Shown here: positions 1-5,233 of the stretch, piece by piece
How the letters are laid out: the number at the start of each line of letters is the position of its first letter
How positions within the stretch are numbered: position 1 is the stretch's first letter
Source: Thermodesulfovibrio sp.
GTDB lineage: Bacteria > Nitrospirota > Thermodesulfovibrionia > Thermodesulfovibrionales > JdFR-85
Direction of reading: 5' to 3'
Length of the DNA stretch: 5,233 nucleotides
Assembly: GCA_027016675.1 (NCBI GenBank)
Contig: JALUSH010000066.1
Span: 1 to 5,233 of the forward strand
Notes under the pieces: model-generated
Databases searched by the model: none
The model's input: the letters and a program-made list of their open reading frames with translations, nothing else
What the model was told of the DNA's origin: nothing
Position numbers and translations under genes: made by a program

Positions 1-208
1 TTATAGTACCCTCGTGAGTTACAGGGTCAGAACCTTTAAGAATAAGAAGTGCCCTTGCTGCATGAAGTGCTGCATAGTAACTTCTGTTTATAGATGTGCT
101 GTACAGCCTTATTTTCAGGGTTTCAGAAGCATCTGAAAGCATCTCCTTTGCCTTTTCATATCTAAGGTCAGAGAGTGCTATCTTTTCTTCAGTGGTTAAC
201 CTCTCCAT
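1..208 (-). CDS. HEPN-domain protein, partial (3' end outside window)
   Basis: Read from an ATG at 208, this frame stays open to the left edge and gives the first 69 residues; the C-terminal part is missing. Residues 41-56 carry a run of the type Asn-Arg-x-Tyr-Tyr-Ala-x-x-His-Ala-Ala-Arg-Ala-Leu-Leu, followed by Lys-Gly and a His at residue 65. This is the signature of the PF05168-type HEPN four-helix domain, which is commonly encoded next to a minimal nucleotidyltransferase. The family includes RNases that act as toxins, and some members are only binding or regulatory proteins. R42 and H49 form an R-x6-H spacing, but the R-x4-6-H catalytic pair of HEPN RNases usually lies in the C-terminal helix, not visible here, so nuclease activity cannot be judged. 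The gene overlaps the nucleotidyltransferase gene by 20 bases and has an AGGAAGGA Shine-Dalgarno at 226-219, so the two are one translational unit. Family call fairly sure; toxin role inferred. Confidence 0.8.
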   Translation of the reverse strand, partial: MERLTTEEKIALSDLRYEKAKEMLSDASETLKIRLYSTSINRSYYAALHAARALLILKGSDPVTHEGTI

Positions 209-536
209 AAATGGCTATTCCTTCCTCTTTGAGGTTTCTGTAGAACCCTGTCTTGTACTTTTTTTCAGCATTGAAGGCTTTAATATCCTTGACCACAGCG
301 GAATAAGGTATCCCTGTCTCTTCTTCTACCGAGTAGCAGATATCTGTAATCAACCTGACAATAGAGTAGTTCTTTTCTTTCACTACCACTAAGAGATCAA
401 AATCTGATTCCCAGTGGAAATCACCTCTTACCCTTGAACCAAAGGCAAAAAGATAGATAAGGTTGCTGCCCAGAACCTTCCTGAGCCTTTCTGCAAGGAG
501 TTTAAGAGAATTCCTTTCTGCTTTTAACATAGTCAT
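189..536 (-). CDS. MNT-type minimal nucleotidyltransferase, presumed antitoxin of MNT/HEPN pair
   Basis: This 115-residue protein of the DNA polymerase beta nucleotidyltransferase fold has a basic N-terminal helix, a hydrophobic strand, then GSRVRG and SDFDLLVV. The active-site signature GS-x10-D-x-D is complete, with G33, S34, D45 and D47. The third carboxylate found in many family members is not evident: the later strand reads Pro-Tyr-Ser-Ala-Val-Val near residues 77-82, as in other MNT proteins paired with HEPN partners. The C-terminal Glu-Glu-Gly-Ile-Ala-Ile-Tyr motif is also typical. In the studied MntA/HepT system the MNT protein AMPylates and neutralises its HEPN partner; applying this here is inference, because this HEPN belongs to a different subfamily. 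The frame opens upstream at a TTG (542), but the ATG at 536 is preferred. Another ATG at 530 is possible, and neither has a Shine-Dalgarno. The stop is TGA at 191-189, inside the HEPN gene. Confidence 0.85.
   Translation of the reverse strand: MTMLKAERNSLKLLAERLRKVLGSNLIYLFAFGSRVRGDFHWESDFDLLVVVKEKNYSIVRLITDICYSVEEETGIPYSAVVKDIKAFNAEKKYKTGFYRNLKEEGIAIYGEVNH
219..226 (-). promoter_or_regulatory. Shine-Dalgarno for the HEPN gene
   Basis: The minus strand reads AGGAAGGA at 226-219, ten bases before the ATG at 208. The site lies inside the 3' end of the nucleotidyltransferase gene. It supports the ATG at 208 as the true HEPN start and therefore the 20-base gene overlap. Confidence 0.6.
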
Positions 537-558
537 AATCAATATACTATTCAGGTTT

Positions 559-589
559 ATTATACACCATCTTCAGGGCGGAATGTCCT
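559..589 (-). promoter_or_regulatory. Candidate sigma70 promoter for the MNT/HEPN pair
   Basis: A perfect TATAAT -10 box lies at 564-559 on the minus strand, with a partial -35 match (AGGACA, 589-584, four of six) at a long 19-base spacing. Transcription would begin near 552, leaving a leader of only about 16 bases before the ATG at 536. The position, in the 111-base gap between the cyclase stop and the MNT gene, fits a separate promoter for the accessory pair. The -10 is strong by eye; the -35 and the very short leader are the weak points. Confidence 0.4.
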
Positions 590-647
590 TTTTCCTCCCG
601 GAATCGGCAACAGGGAAATGACAAAACATGGAGAGGACAGGATATCT

Positions 648-2333
648 CTAACTTACAGTGATTGTATAACTTCTGTTCCGTCCTGCCTTTTTAGATGCAT
701 AAAGGGCATCATCTACAAGGCGTATAATCTCATCCACATCGGTCATGTCTGTACAATCAATAACACCAAGACTTATTGTAATCCTCAGGACAAGATTTTC
801 ATTTATTACAAAATCTGTCTTTTCAACAACCCGTCTTATTCTCTCTGCAAGCTCCATTGCACCATCAAGCCCTGTATCAGAAAGGATCAATAAGAACTCA
901 TCACCTCCGTATCTGCCCATAATGTCAGATGCCCTGAGGGTGTCCTTTATGAGTCTGCCAACCCTTCTTATTATCTCGTCACCCACGGGATGCCCGTAGT
1001 TATCGTTTATGAATTTGAATCTGTCTATATCGGTTAATATAACAGATAGTCTTGTTTTGTATCGTTGTGATCTCTTGAGATTATATTCAAGTAGTTCCAG
1101 AAGGGCCCTCCTGTTATAGAGCCCTGTAACACTATCTGTTCGTGATATCCTTTCCAGTTCCTCAATCATTCTCTGTCTCTGTTCCTCTGCATTCTTTTTA
1201 TCTGTTATATCCCTGGTGTATTCTATGACATGGGTTATCTGATTGTCCTGATCATAGAGTGGATAGGTATAAAGCTCAAGCCAGGCCTGTGTACCGTCAG
1301 GTCGTATTACCCTCTTTTCCTTAACACAGGTTCTGCCCAATTTCAGGGTCTTTTCAATTACACAACCATCACAAACACTGTCTCTTCCCTCCAGCACCCT
1401 GTAGCAGGTTTTGTTGATCAGTTCCTCAACAGTCCTGTTTTTTAATGATGCATAGGCATTGTTTGCCCTTATAATCTTGAAGTTACGATCAAGTATAACA
1501 AAGGGATCAATGATACTGTCGTAGATATTATTCAAGAATCTTATTGACCTGTCAAGCTCAGCCTGTATGGTCTTGCGTTCCTTGACCTCCTGTTCAAGTT
1601 CCCTGTATGACTCTGTCAACTCCCTGTGCATCCTTTCGATATTTTCAGCCATGGCATTAAAGTTTTTTGCAAGAAGGCCTATCTCATCAGCAGTTTTGAT
1701 ATCGACCCGGTATTTCAGGTTACCTTTTGCAAGCTCCTGACTTGCCTGCTCAAGTGACTTTAACGGACGGATTATCTTCATTGAGAAATACAGTGAAATC
1801 GCTGTACTGATAATGAGAACAAACAGAATAATTTCGATCGTCTTCTTCTGTAAAGCAGAGATACTCTCGGTGATGGGCTTTCCTGCCAGTCCCAGATGGA
1901 CAATGCCTAATTGTCCATCTGAAACAGGAGCCGTAATATCAAATACATCACCTTTATCTGTTTTGAATCTCACTATATGAGGAGACGCTGTTGTATCTGG
2001 TACCTCCATATCCTTAAGCTCAGGAGTAAGACCCTCCTTGAAGGTATGTGCAATAATTTCCCCTTTGTTATTCTTTACAAGTATATATACAATGTCATTA
2101 TCAGTATTCATAAAATCATATAACCTTGTTTTTAAACCGGGATAATTTTCTCTGCGAAGATCCTCCTCTACTGTGCGGGCAAGATGCTGTGCCATGAAGA
2201 TGCCTCTCTTCTGCAGTTCCTTCTGAAGCCTTTCAATAAAGGCATTGTGGAGAGTAAGCAGAACAAAAAGTCCTGTCAGGATAACAATCGAAAAATTCAG
2301 GACAAGAAGTTTATTCCTTAAACTGAATCTCAA
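648..2333 (-). CDS. Membrane sensor diguanylate cyclase (periplasmic sensor-HAMP-PAS-GGDEF)
   Basis: The 561-residue inner-membrane protein is predicted to condense two GTP into c-di-GMP. Order of parts: membrane helix at about 8-28; periplasmic sensor at 29-164, Cache-like in feel (Tyr-Ile-Leu-Val-x5-Gly-Glu-Ile-Ile-Ala-His-Thr-Phe); second membrane helix at about 166-186; HAMP at 187-238; coiled coil at about 236-262; PAS at about 265-378, ending in the usual RDIT-D; linker helix; GGDEF domain at about 395-555. The catalytic motif GGDEF is intact at 476-480, with the metal-binding Asp435 in the TDID strand and the guanine-contacting Asn443. R467-A-S-D470 sits exactly five residues before GGDEF, an RxxD I-site that implies product inhibition. 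The PAS domain has Cys at 310, 321, 324 and 336. There is no EAL or HD-GYP domain, so the protein should only synthesise c-di-GMP. Start is TTG, fixed by a Shine-Dalgarno at 2344-2339; the ATG at 2338 is out of frame and stops after two codons. Signal and output target are unknown. Confidence 0.93.
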   Translation of the reverse strand: MRFSLRNKLLVLNFSIVILTGLFVLLTLHNAFIERLQKELQKRGIFMAQHLARTVEEDLRRENYPGLKTRLYDFMNTDNDIVYILVKNNKGEIIAHTFKEGLTPELKDMEVPDTTASPHIVRFKTDKGDVFDITAPVSDGQLGIVHLGLAGKPITESISALQKKTIEIILFVLIISTAISLYFSMKIIRPLKSLEQASQELAKGNLKYRVDIKTADEIGLLAKNFNAMAENIERMHRELTESYRELEQEVKERKTIQAELDRSIRFLNNIYDSIIDPFVILDRNFKIIRANNAYASLKNRTVEELINKTCYRVLEGRDSVCDGCVIEKTLKLGRTCVKEKRVIRPDGTQAWLELYTYPLYDQDNQITHVIEYTRDITDKKNAEEQRQRMIEELERISRTDSVTGLYNRRALLELLEYNLKRSQRYKTRLSVILTDIDRFKFINDNYGHPVGDEIIRRVGRLIKDTLRASDIMGRYGGDEFLLILSDTGLDGAMELAERIRRVVEKTDFVINENLVLRITISLGVIDCTDMTDVDEIIRLVDDALYASKKAGRNRSYTITVS

Positions 2334-2338
2334 AGCAT

Positions 2339-2344
2339 CTCCCT
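2339..2344 (-). promoter_or_regulatory. Shine-Dalgarno deciding a TTG start for the cyclase
   Basis: AGGGAG at 2344-2339 on the minus strand is five bases from the TTG at 2333-2331. The nearby ATG at 2338-2336 is out of frame and reaches TGA after two codons, so it cannot be the cyclase start. The TTG puts the N-terminal basic residues directly before the first membrane helix, as expected. Confidence 0.65.
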
Positions 2345-2409
2345 TTTATGGTTATAGGTAGTATTTTTATCTTCCTGATCGAAATATAAAGGATATCTTA
2401 TGTATATTT

Positions 2410-2438
2410 CTTATCTATCCCCCCTTAACCCATGTCAG
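2410..2438 (-). promoter_or_regulatory. Weak candidate sigma70 promoter for the cyclase gene
   Basis: On the minus strand, CTGACA (2438-2433, five of six to the -35 consensus) is followed after 17 bases by GATAAG (2415-2410, four of six to the -10). Transcription would start near 2403, giving a leader of about 70 bases. It lies in the 175-base gap after kdsB, where a promoter is expected since no coupling to kdsB is seen. The spacing is right and the -10 is poor. I saw no c-di-GMP riboswitch pattern in the leader. Confidence 0.25.
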
Positions 2439-2445
2439 GACAAGG
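2430..2445. repeat. 16-base imperfect palindrome, possible operator
   Basis: The plus strand reads CCATGTC, then AG, then GACAAGG: two seven-base arms with one mismatch around a two-base centre. It covers the candidate -35 element of the cyclase promoter, a usual place for a repressor site. It could also be chance: the arms are short and no U-tract follows on either strand, so it is not a terminator. Confidence 0.25.
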
Positions 2446-2508
2446 CTACGAGGGCTCTTATATATTCTACCCTAAACCATAAAAATGCTCAATATCTATT
2501 TCTATACA

Positions 2509-3291
2509 CTATCCGAGAAGTTCTCTAACCCGTATCAAATCCTCTTCAGTATCCACCCCCACGGTATCATATGCGGTTTCTTTGATCTTTATCTTAAAAC
2601 CCTCCTGAAGGGCCCGTAACTGTTCTAGCCTCTCTGCAATCTCAAGCTCTGTAGGAGGAATTCCTGTAAGCTGCAACAGTACATCCTTTCTGTAACTGTA
2701 TATGCCGATATGCTTGAAGAATCTGTAACCTCCATCTGACGGGCAGGAGAACTGAAAAACAACCTCTTTATCTGATTCATGGGGGTTTATTGCAAACATA
2801 TCCCTGTAAAATGGCACTGGTAAACGGGAGAAATACAAGGCAAACCCTTCCTTATCAAACACTGCCTTTACCACATTTGGATTCATGACATCAGCGATAT
2901 CGTCTATTCTCTTAACAAGTGTTCCCATATGGGCCCTTTTGTCCTCAAAAAGTATGGTGATTACCTCATCTATCATATCAGGCCTGATCATTGGTTCATC
3001 ACCCTGTAGATTGACAACTACCTCCACAGACATATCCTTCACAACCTCTGCTATCCTGTCTGTCCCTGAGGGATGCTCTGGAGATGTCATAACCACATCT
3101 CCACCAAAGGCCTTTACAGCATCAAAGACCCTCCTGTCGTCTGTTGCCACAATCACCTTCTCTGACAGTCGAGCCTTCCTGGCGTTTTCATAGACATACT
3201 GTATAAGAGGTCTGCCATGGATATCAACCAGAGGCTTTCCAGGAAGCCTTGTTGAGCCATGCCGGGCAGGTATCACCACAATGGCCTTCAT
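2509..3291 (-). CDS. kdsB: CMP-Kdo synthetase (3-deoxy-manno-octulosonate cytidylyltransferase)
   Basis: The enzyme transfers CMP from CTP to Kdo, activating the sugar for attachment to lipid A in the inner core of lipopolysaccharide; it is cytosolic. All family motifs are present in order: the nucleotide-binding Ile-Pro-Ala-Arg-x-x-Ser-Thr-Arg-Leu-Pro-Gly-Lys-Pro (7-20), VATDD (48-52), HPSGTDR (73-79), NLQGDEP (94-100), SRLPVPF (155-161), HIGIYSYR (194-201), the Glu-rich LEQLR helix (222-226) and GVDT-EEDL (245-252). The Mg-binding aspartates are D98 and D247, corresponding to D98 and D235 of the E. coli enzyme. At 260 residues it is slightly longer than E. coli KdsB (about 248) because the loop between SRLPVPFYRD and HIGIY is about 14 residues longer. 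Start ATG at 3291 overlaps the selB stop by one base, with AGGA eight bases upstream; stop is TAG. The kdsA and pyrG genes often found near kdsB are not in this window. Confidence 0.96.
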   Translation of the reverse strand: MKAIVVIPARHGSTRLPGKPLVDIHGRPLIQYVYENARKARLSEKVIVATDDRRVFDAVKAFGGDVVMTSPEHPSGTDRIAEVVKDMSVEVVVNLQGDEPMIRPDMIDEVITILFEDKRAHMGTLVKRIDDIADVMNPNVVKAVFDKEGFALYFSRLPVPFYRDMFAINPHESDKEVVFQFSCPSDGGYRFFKHIGIYSYRKDVLLQLTGIPPTELEIAERLEQLRALQEGFKIKIKETAYDTVGVDTEEDLIRVRELLG

Positions 3292-3303
3292 TACTCTTTT
3301 CCT
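3289..3303 (-). promoter_or_regulatory. selB-kdsB stop/start overlap with Shine-Dalgarno
   Basis: On the minus strand the selB stop TAA (3293-3291) shares its last base with the kdsB ATG (3291-3289), giving TAATG. AGGA at 3303-3300, inside the last selB codons, is eight bases before the ATG. This is the classic layout for termination-reinitiation, so kdsB translation should depend on ribosomes finishing selB. Confidence 0.75.
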
Positions 3304-5204
3304 GCTGTTATCTGCTTTTTGAAGGATGGATGGATCTTCCTCACATCACCCACCCTGAGGGTATACCTGTTTGAGTCAAGATACTCAAGAAAGGGAAGCG
3401 CATATTTTCTTGATGTACCAAGGAGGTCCCTGAACTGCCCCACTGTCATGGCATCGTTATTATTAAAGAAATCTATAATCCTGTCTATCATGGTACTGTA
3501 GTCTTCAGTCCTTAAATAGATAGAATCAGTAAGTCTTACAAGTTCACCTTCCTCTGTCATCAGTCTGAGTATATCATCAATCTCTTTTTCTTTCATACCA
3601 AAGTACTGGGCGAGTTCATTTTTTGTGGGAGGCAGAAACCTCTTCTCCTGCATCAAATTCAGGATGTCCTTTTTAATCTTCTGGAAACCTTCTGTCACAG
3701 CCACTTTGAACCCCTTGAGTCTGATCACATCCTTTTCTACCTCAATCTCATCAGTAATGGAGAGTATTCCATCAAACAACTCAGGCTTAATACCAAAGAG
3801 ACCCCTTAATACCTCCTTTGACATACCTGTTTTTAATGGATTGTTCTTGTGGAATCTCTCAAGGGTCTCTATTATCCGTTCTTTTAATGCCTTATAGGTA
3901 TCTCCGTGGATCAGGTTGTTGTTATATTTGTAGATTTTCCCCCTGTCAATAAGAGACTGCACTGCCTTCTGGCACTCCCTGACACCTTCATTTATCCATC
4001 CAGGTATGCTGTCAGTGACTATCCCTTTCAGTCCTGCTTTCTTGATCTTTGTCTCTATCTTGTCCCTCAGGCTGCCTTCTTCATAAACCACCATGTCATC
4101 AAGTCCTTCCTTCTTCCTGCGTCTTCTTGCCCAGGGATCAAGCACAATGCCGCCGCCGATGGTCTCCACTGGAGAGAATCTTCTTACTATAAATCTATCT
4201 CCTGATACAGCAAGCACAGGTTCCTCAAGCCTTATCTGGCAGAATGTCTCCTCTCCCGGATTAAGCTCTTCATGATCGTACAGAATCACCCTACCGACTA
4301 CCTCTGATGTGGCCAGATGAAAATGAATATTAGATCTGTTCTTTAATACTGGTGCGTCATTCAGCAGACTGATTCTGGCATCAATGTTATGGGTAATCCT
4401 GAATCTGCCTGGCAGCACCACTGTATCGCCCCTTTTGAGAGCCTTCTTCTCTACTCCCTGGAGGTTGATAGCAAGTCTCTGCCCGGCATAACCTCTTTCT
4501 ATGGCCCTGCCATGGCTCTGAAGCCCCCTCACCCTTGATCTTATACCTGCCGGTAGTATCTCAACCTCATCGTTTAGACCTATACTACCTGAAAGCACCG
4601 TTCCTGTAACCACTGTGCCAAACCCTTTCAGTGTAAAGACCCGGTCAATGGGAAGCCTGAAAAGACCATCAGCACTTTTGGGCTCCTCTTTCATGGCAAG
4701 CTCGTGAATCTTTTCCTTGAGCAATTCTATGTTTTCCCCTGTCAGTGATGATACAGGTACAATCTCAGCATTGTGAAGAAATGTCTCCTTTACAAACTCT
4801 TTTACCTCTTCAATAACCATCTCAAGCCATTCTTTATCAACAAGGTCTGTCTTGGTAATCGCTATAATGCCTGACTTGATACCAAGCAGGTTACATATTG
4901 CCAGATGTTCACGGCTCTGAGGCATGATACCCTCATCTGCAGCAATGACAAGTACAACCAGATCAATCCCTCCGGCACCTGCAAGCATGTTCTTCACAAG
5001 CCGCTCATGGCCTGGTACATCCACTATACCAACGCGAACACCATCAGGATACTCGATATCAGCAAAGCCAAGATCAATGGTAATGCCTCGCTCCTTTTCC
5101 TCTTTCAACCTGTCAGGGTCAACTCCTGTGAGTGCCTTCACAAGCTGACTCTTGCCATGGTCTATGTGTCCTGCAGTGCCAAGGATTATGTATTTGTTCT
5201 CCAC
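3291..5204 (-). CDS. selB: Selenocysteine-specific translation elongation factor SelB
   Basis: SelB is a GTPase that carries Sec-tRNA(Sec) to ribosomes stalled at UGA next to a SECIS hairpin. Numbering from the GTG at 5204 (637 residues): P-loop [11 protein letters not shown] at 9-19, switch 1 with [10 protein letters not shown] at 39-48, DVPGHE at 62-67, TKTD (the SelB form of NKxD) at 117-120 and a Ser-Ser G5 near 152. EF-Tu-like domains II and III follow at about 183-360, ending in Glu-Thr-Ile-Gly-Gly-Gly-x-Val-Leu-Asp-Pro, typical of SelB. The C-terminal half, from about 375, is the array of winged helices; the last has [15 protein letters not shown] at 596-610 and a basic Arg-Val-Gly-Asp-Val-Arg tail, the SECIS-RNA-binding module. 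Length is close to known bacterial SelB (about 610-640). The frame extends to a GTG at 5213, but the Shine-Dalgarno at 5218-5213 overlaps that codon, so the GTG at 5204 is preferred. The next gene, kdsB, overlaps by one base. selA or selD may lie beyond the right edge. Confidence 0.96.
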   Translation of the reverse strand: MENKYIILGTAGHIDHGKSQLVKALTGVDPDRLKEEKERGITIDLGFADIEYPDGVRVGIVDVPGHERLVKNMLAGAGGIDLVVLVIAADEGIMPQSREHLAICNLLGIKSGIIAITKTDLVDKEWLEMVIEEVKEFVKETFLHNAEIVPVSSLTGENIELLKEKIHELAMKEEPKSADGLFRLPIDRVFTLKGFGTVVTGTVLSGSIGLNDEVEILPAGIRSRVRGLQSHGRAIERGYAGQRLAINLQGVEKKALKRGDTVVLPGRFRITHNIDARISLLNDAPVLKNRSNIHFHLATSEVVGRVILYDHEELNPGEETFCQIRLEEPVLAVSGDRFIVRRFSPVETIGGGIVLDPWARRRRKKEGLDDMVVYEEGSLRDKIETKIKKAGLKGIVTDSIPGWINEGVRECQKAVQSLIDRGKIYKYNNNLIHGDTYKALKERIIETLERFHKNNPLKTGMSKEVLRGLFGIKPELFDGILSITDEIEVEKDVIRLKGFKVAVTEGFQKIKKDILNLMQEKRFLPPTKNELAQYFGMKEKEIDDILRLMTEEGELVRLTDSIYLRTEDYSTMIDRIIDFFNNNDAMTVGQFRDLLGTSRKYALPFLEYLDSNRYTLRVGDVRKIHPSFKKQITAGKE

Positions 5205-5212
5205 AGCCTTCA

Positions 5213-5218
5213 CTCCCT
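5213..5218 (-). promoter_or_regulatory. Shine-Dalgarno deciding the selB start
   Basis: AGGGAG at 5218-5213 on the minus strand is eight bases before the in-frame GTG at 5204-5202. The longer in-frame candidate GTG at 5213-5211 begins within this same Shine-Dalgarno, which is not workable for initiation. The only other sequence to the right edge is AT-rich, and it is too short to say whether a promoter or an upstream gene lies there. Confidence 0.6.
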
Positions 5219-5233
5219 TTTATATTATTAAAT

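Noticed and set aside
573..629. 18-codon minus-strand reading frame starting at ATG 629 in the gap before the MNT gene
   Set aside because: It has no Shine-Dalgarno and no recognisable product, and it lies in a block that looks like an intergenic repeat.
2351..2356. TATAAC -10-like box just before the cyclase start
   Set aside because: Transcription would start inside the Shine-Dalgarno at 2344-2339, and no -35 lies at a suitable distance.
2334..2402. c-di-GMP (GEMM) riboswitch in the leader of the cyclase gene
   Set aside because: I looked for the conserved GEMM sequence blocks and stem layout in the AT-rich leader and found neither.
2432..2482. 16-codon plus-strand frame in the kdsB-cyclase gap
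   Set aside because: It has no ribosome binding site and no similarity I recognise, and it is too short to support.
2484..2510. Rho-independent terminator after kdsB
   Set aside because: The TTTTT run is not preceded by a GC-rich hairpin; only a trivial AATA/TATT pairing is visible.
2885..3193. Open plus-strand frame of 102 codons opposite kdsB
   Set aside because: It lies wholly opposite a gene with full family motifs, and its Ser/Thr/Ile-rich product looks like antisense translation of coding sequence. The other plus-strand frames opposite selB, the cyclase and the MNT gene were dropped for the same reason.
5219..5224. TATAAA -10-like box before selB
   Set aside because: The start point would fall in or after the Shine-Dalgarno, and the window ends before any -35 could be seen.

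Overview
All five supported genes lie on the minus strand, so transcription runs from the right edge to the left: selB, kdsB, a membrane sensor diguanylate cyclase, then a nucleotidyltransferase (MNT) gene overlapping a HEPN-domain gene that is cut by the left edge. The sequence is bacterial. kdsB (CMP-Kdo synthesis for lipopolysaccharide) points to a Gram-negative outer membrane, and selB means the cell inserts selenocysteine. The coding sequence is moderately AT-rich and uses ATA (Ile) and AGA/AGG (Arg) often. With the multi-domain sensor and a MNT/HEPN pair, this is compatible with Nitrospirota/Thermodesulfovibrio-like or deltaproteobacterial-type lineages, but that placement is an inference with no marker gene behind it.

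Right half (about 2509-5218): selB encodes a full-length selenocysteine-specific elongation factor. Its best start is a GTG at 5204, set by a Shine-Dalgarno at 5213-5218, rather than the upstream GTG at 5213. The selB stop and kdsB start share one base (TAATG at 3293-3289), so the two are almost certainly co-transcribed and translationally coupled although their pathways are unrelated.

Middle (about 648-2508): a 175-base gap separates kdsB from the sensor gene. The gap has a weak sigma70-like promoter and a 16-base near-palindrome over its -35 element. The 561-residue product starts at TTG behind a good Shine-Dalgarno. It has a periplasmic sensor flanked by two membrane helices, then HAMP, a coiled coil, a PAS domain with four cysteines, and an intact GGDEF domain with an RxxD inhibitory site. 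It is predicted to make c-di-GMP in response to an unknown signal.

Left end (1-647): a 111-base gap with a perfect TATAAT box leads into the MNT gene, which overlaps the HEPN gene by 20 bases. This is the arrangement of MNT/HEPN toxin-antitoxin modules, with the MNT protein as presumed antitoxin. The HEPN protein is visible only for its first 69 residues.

The genes do not form one pathway. The window looks like a housekeeping operon (selB-kdsB), a signalling gene and a two-gene accessory module. I found no RNA genes, CRISPR array, insertion sequence, clear rho-independent terminator or strong sign of an undescribed system.
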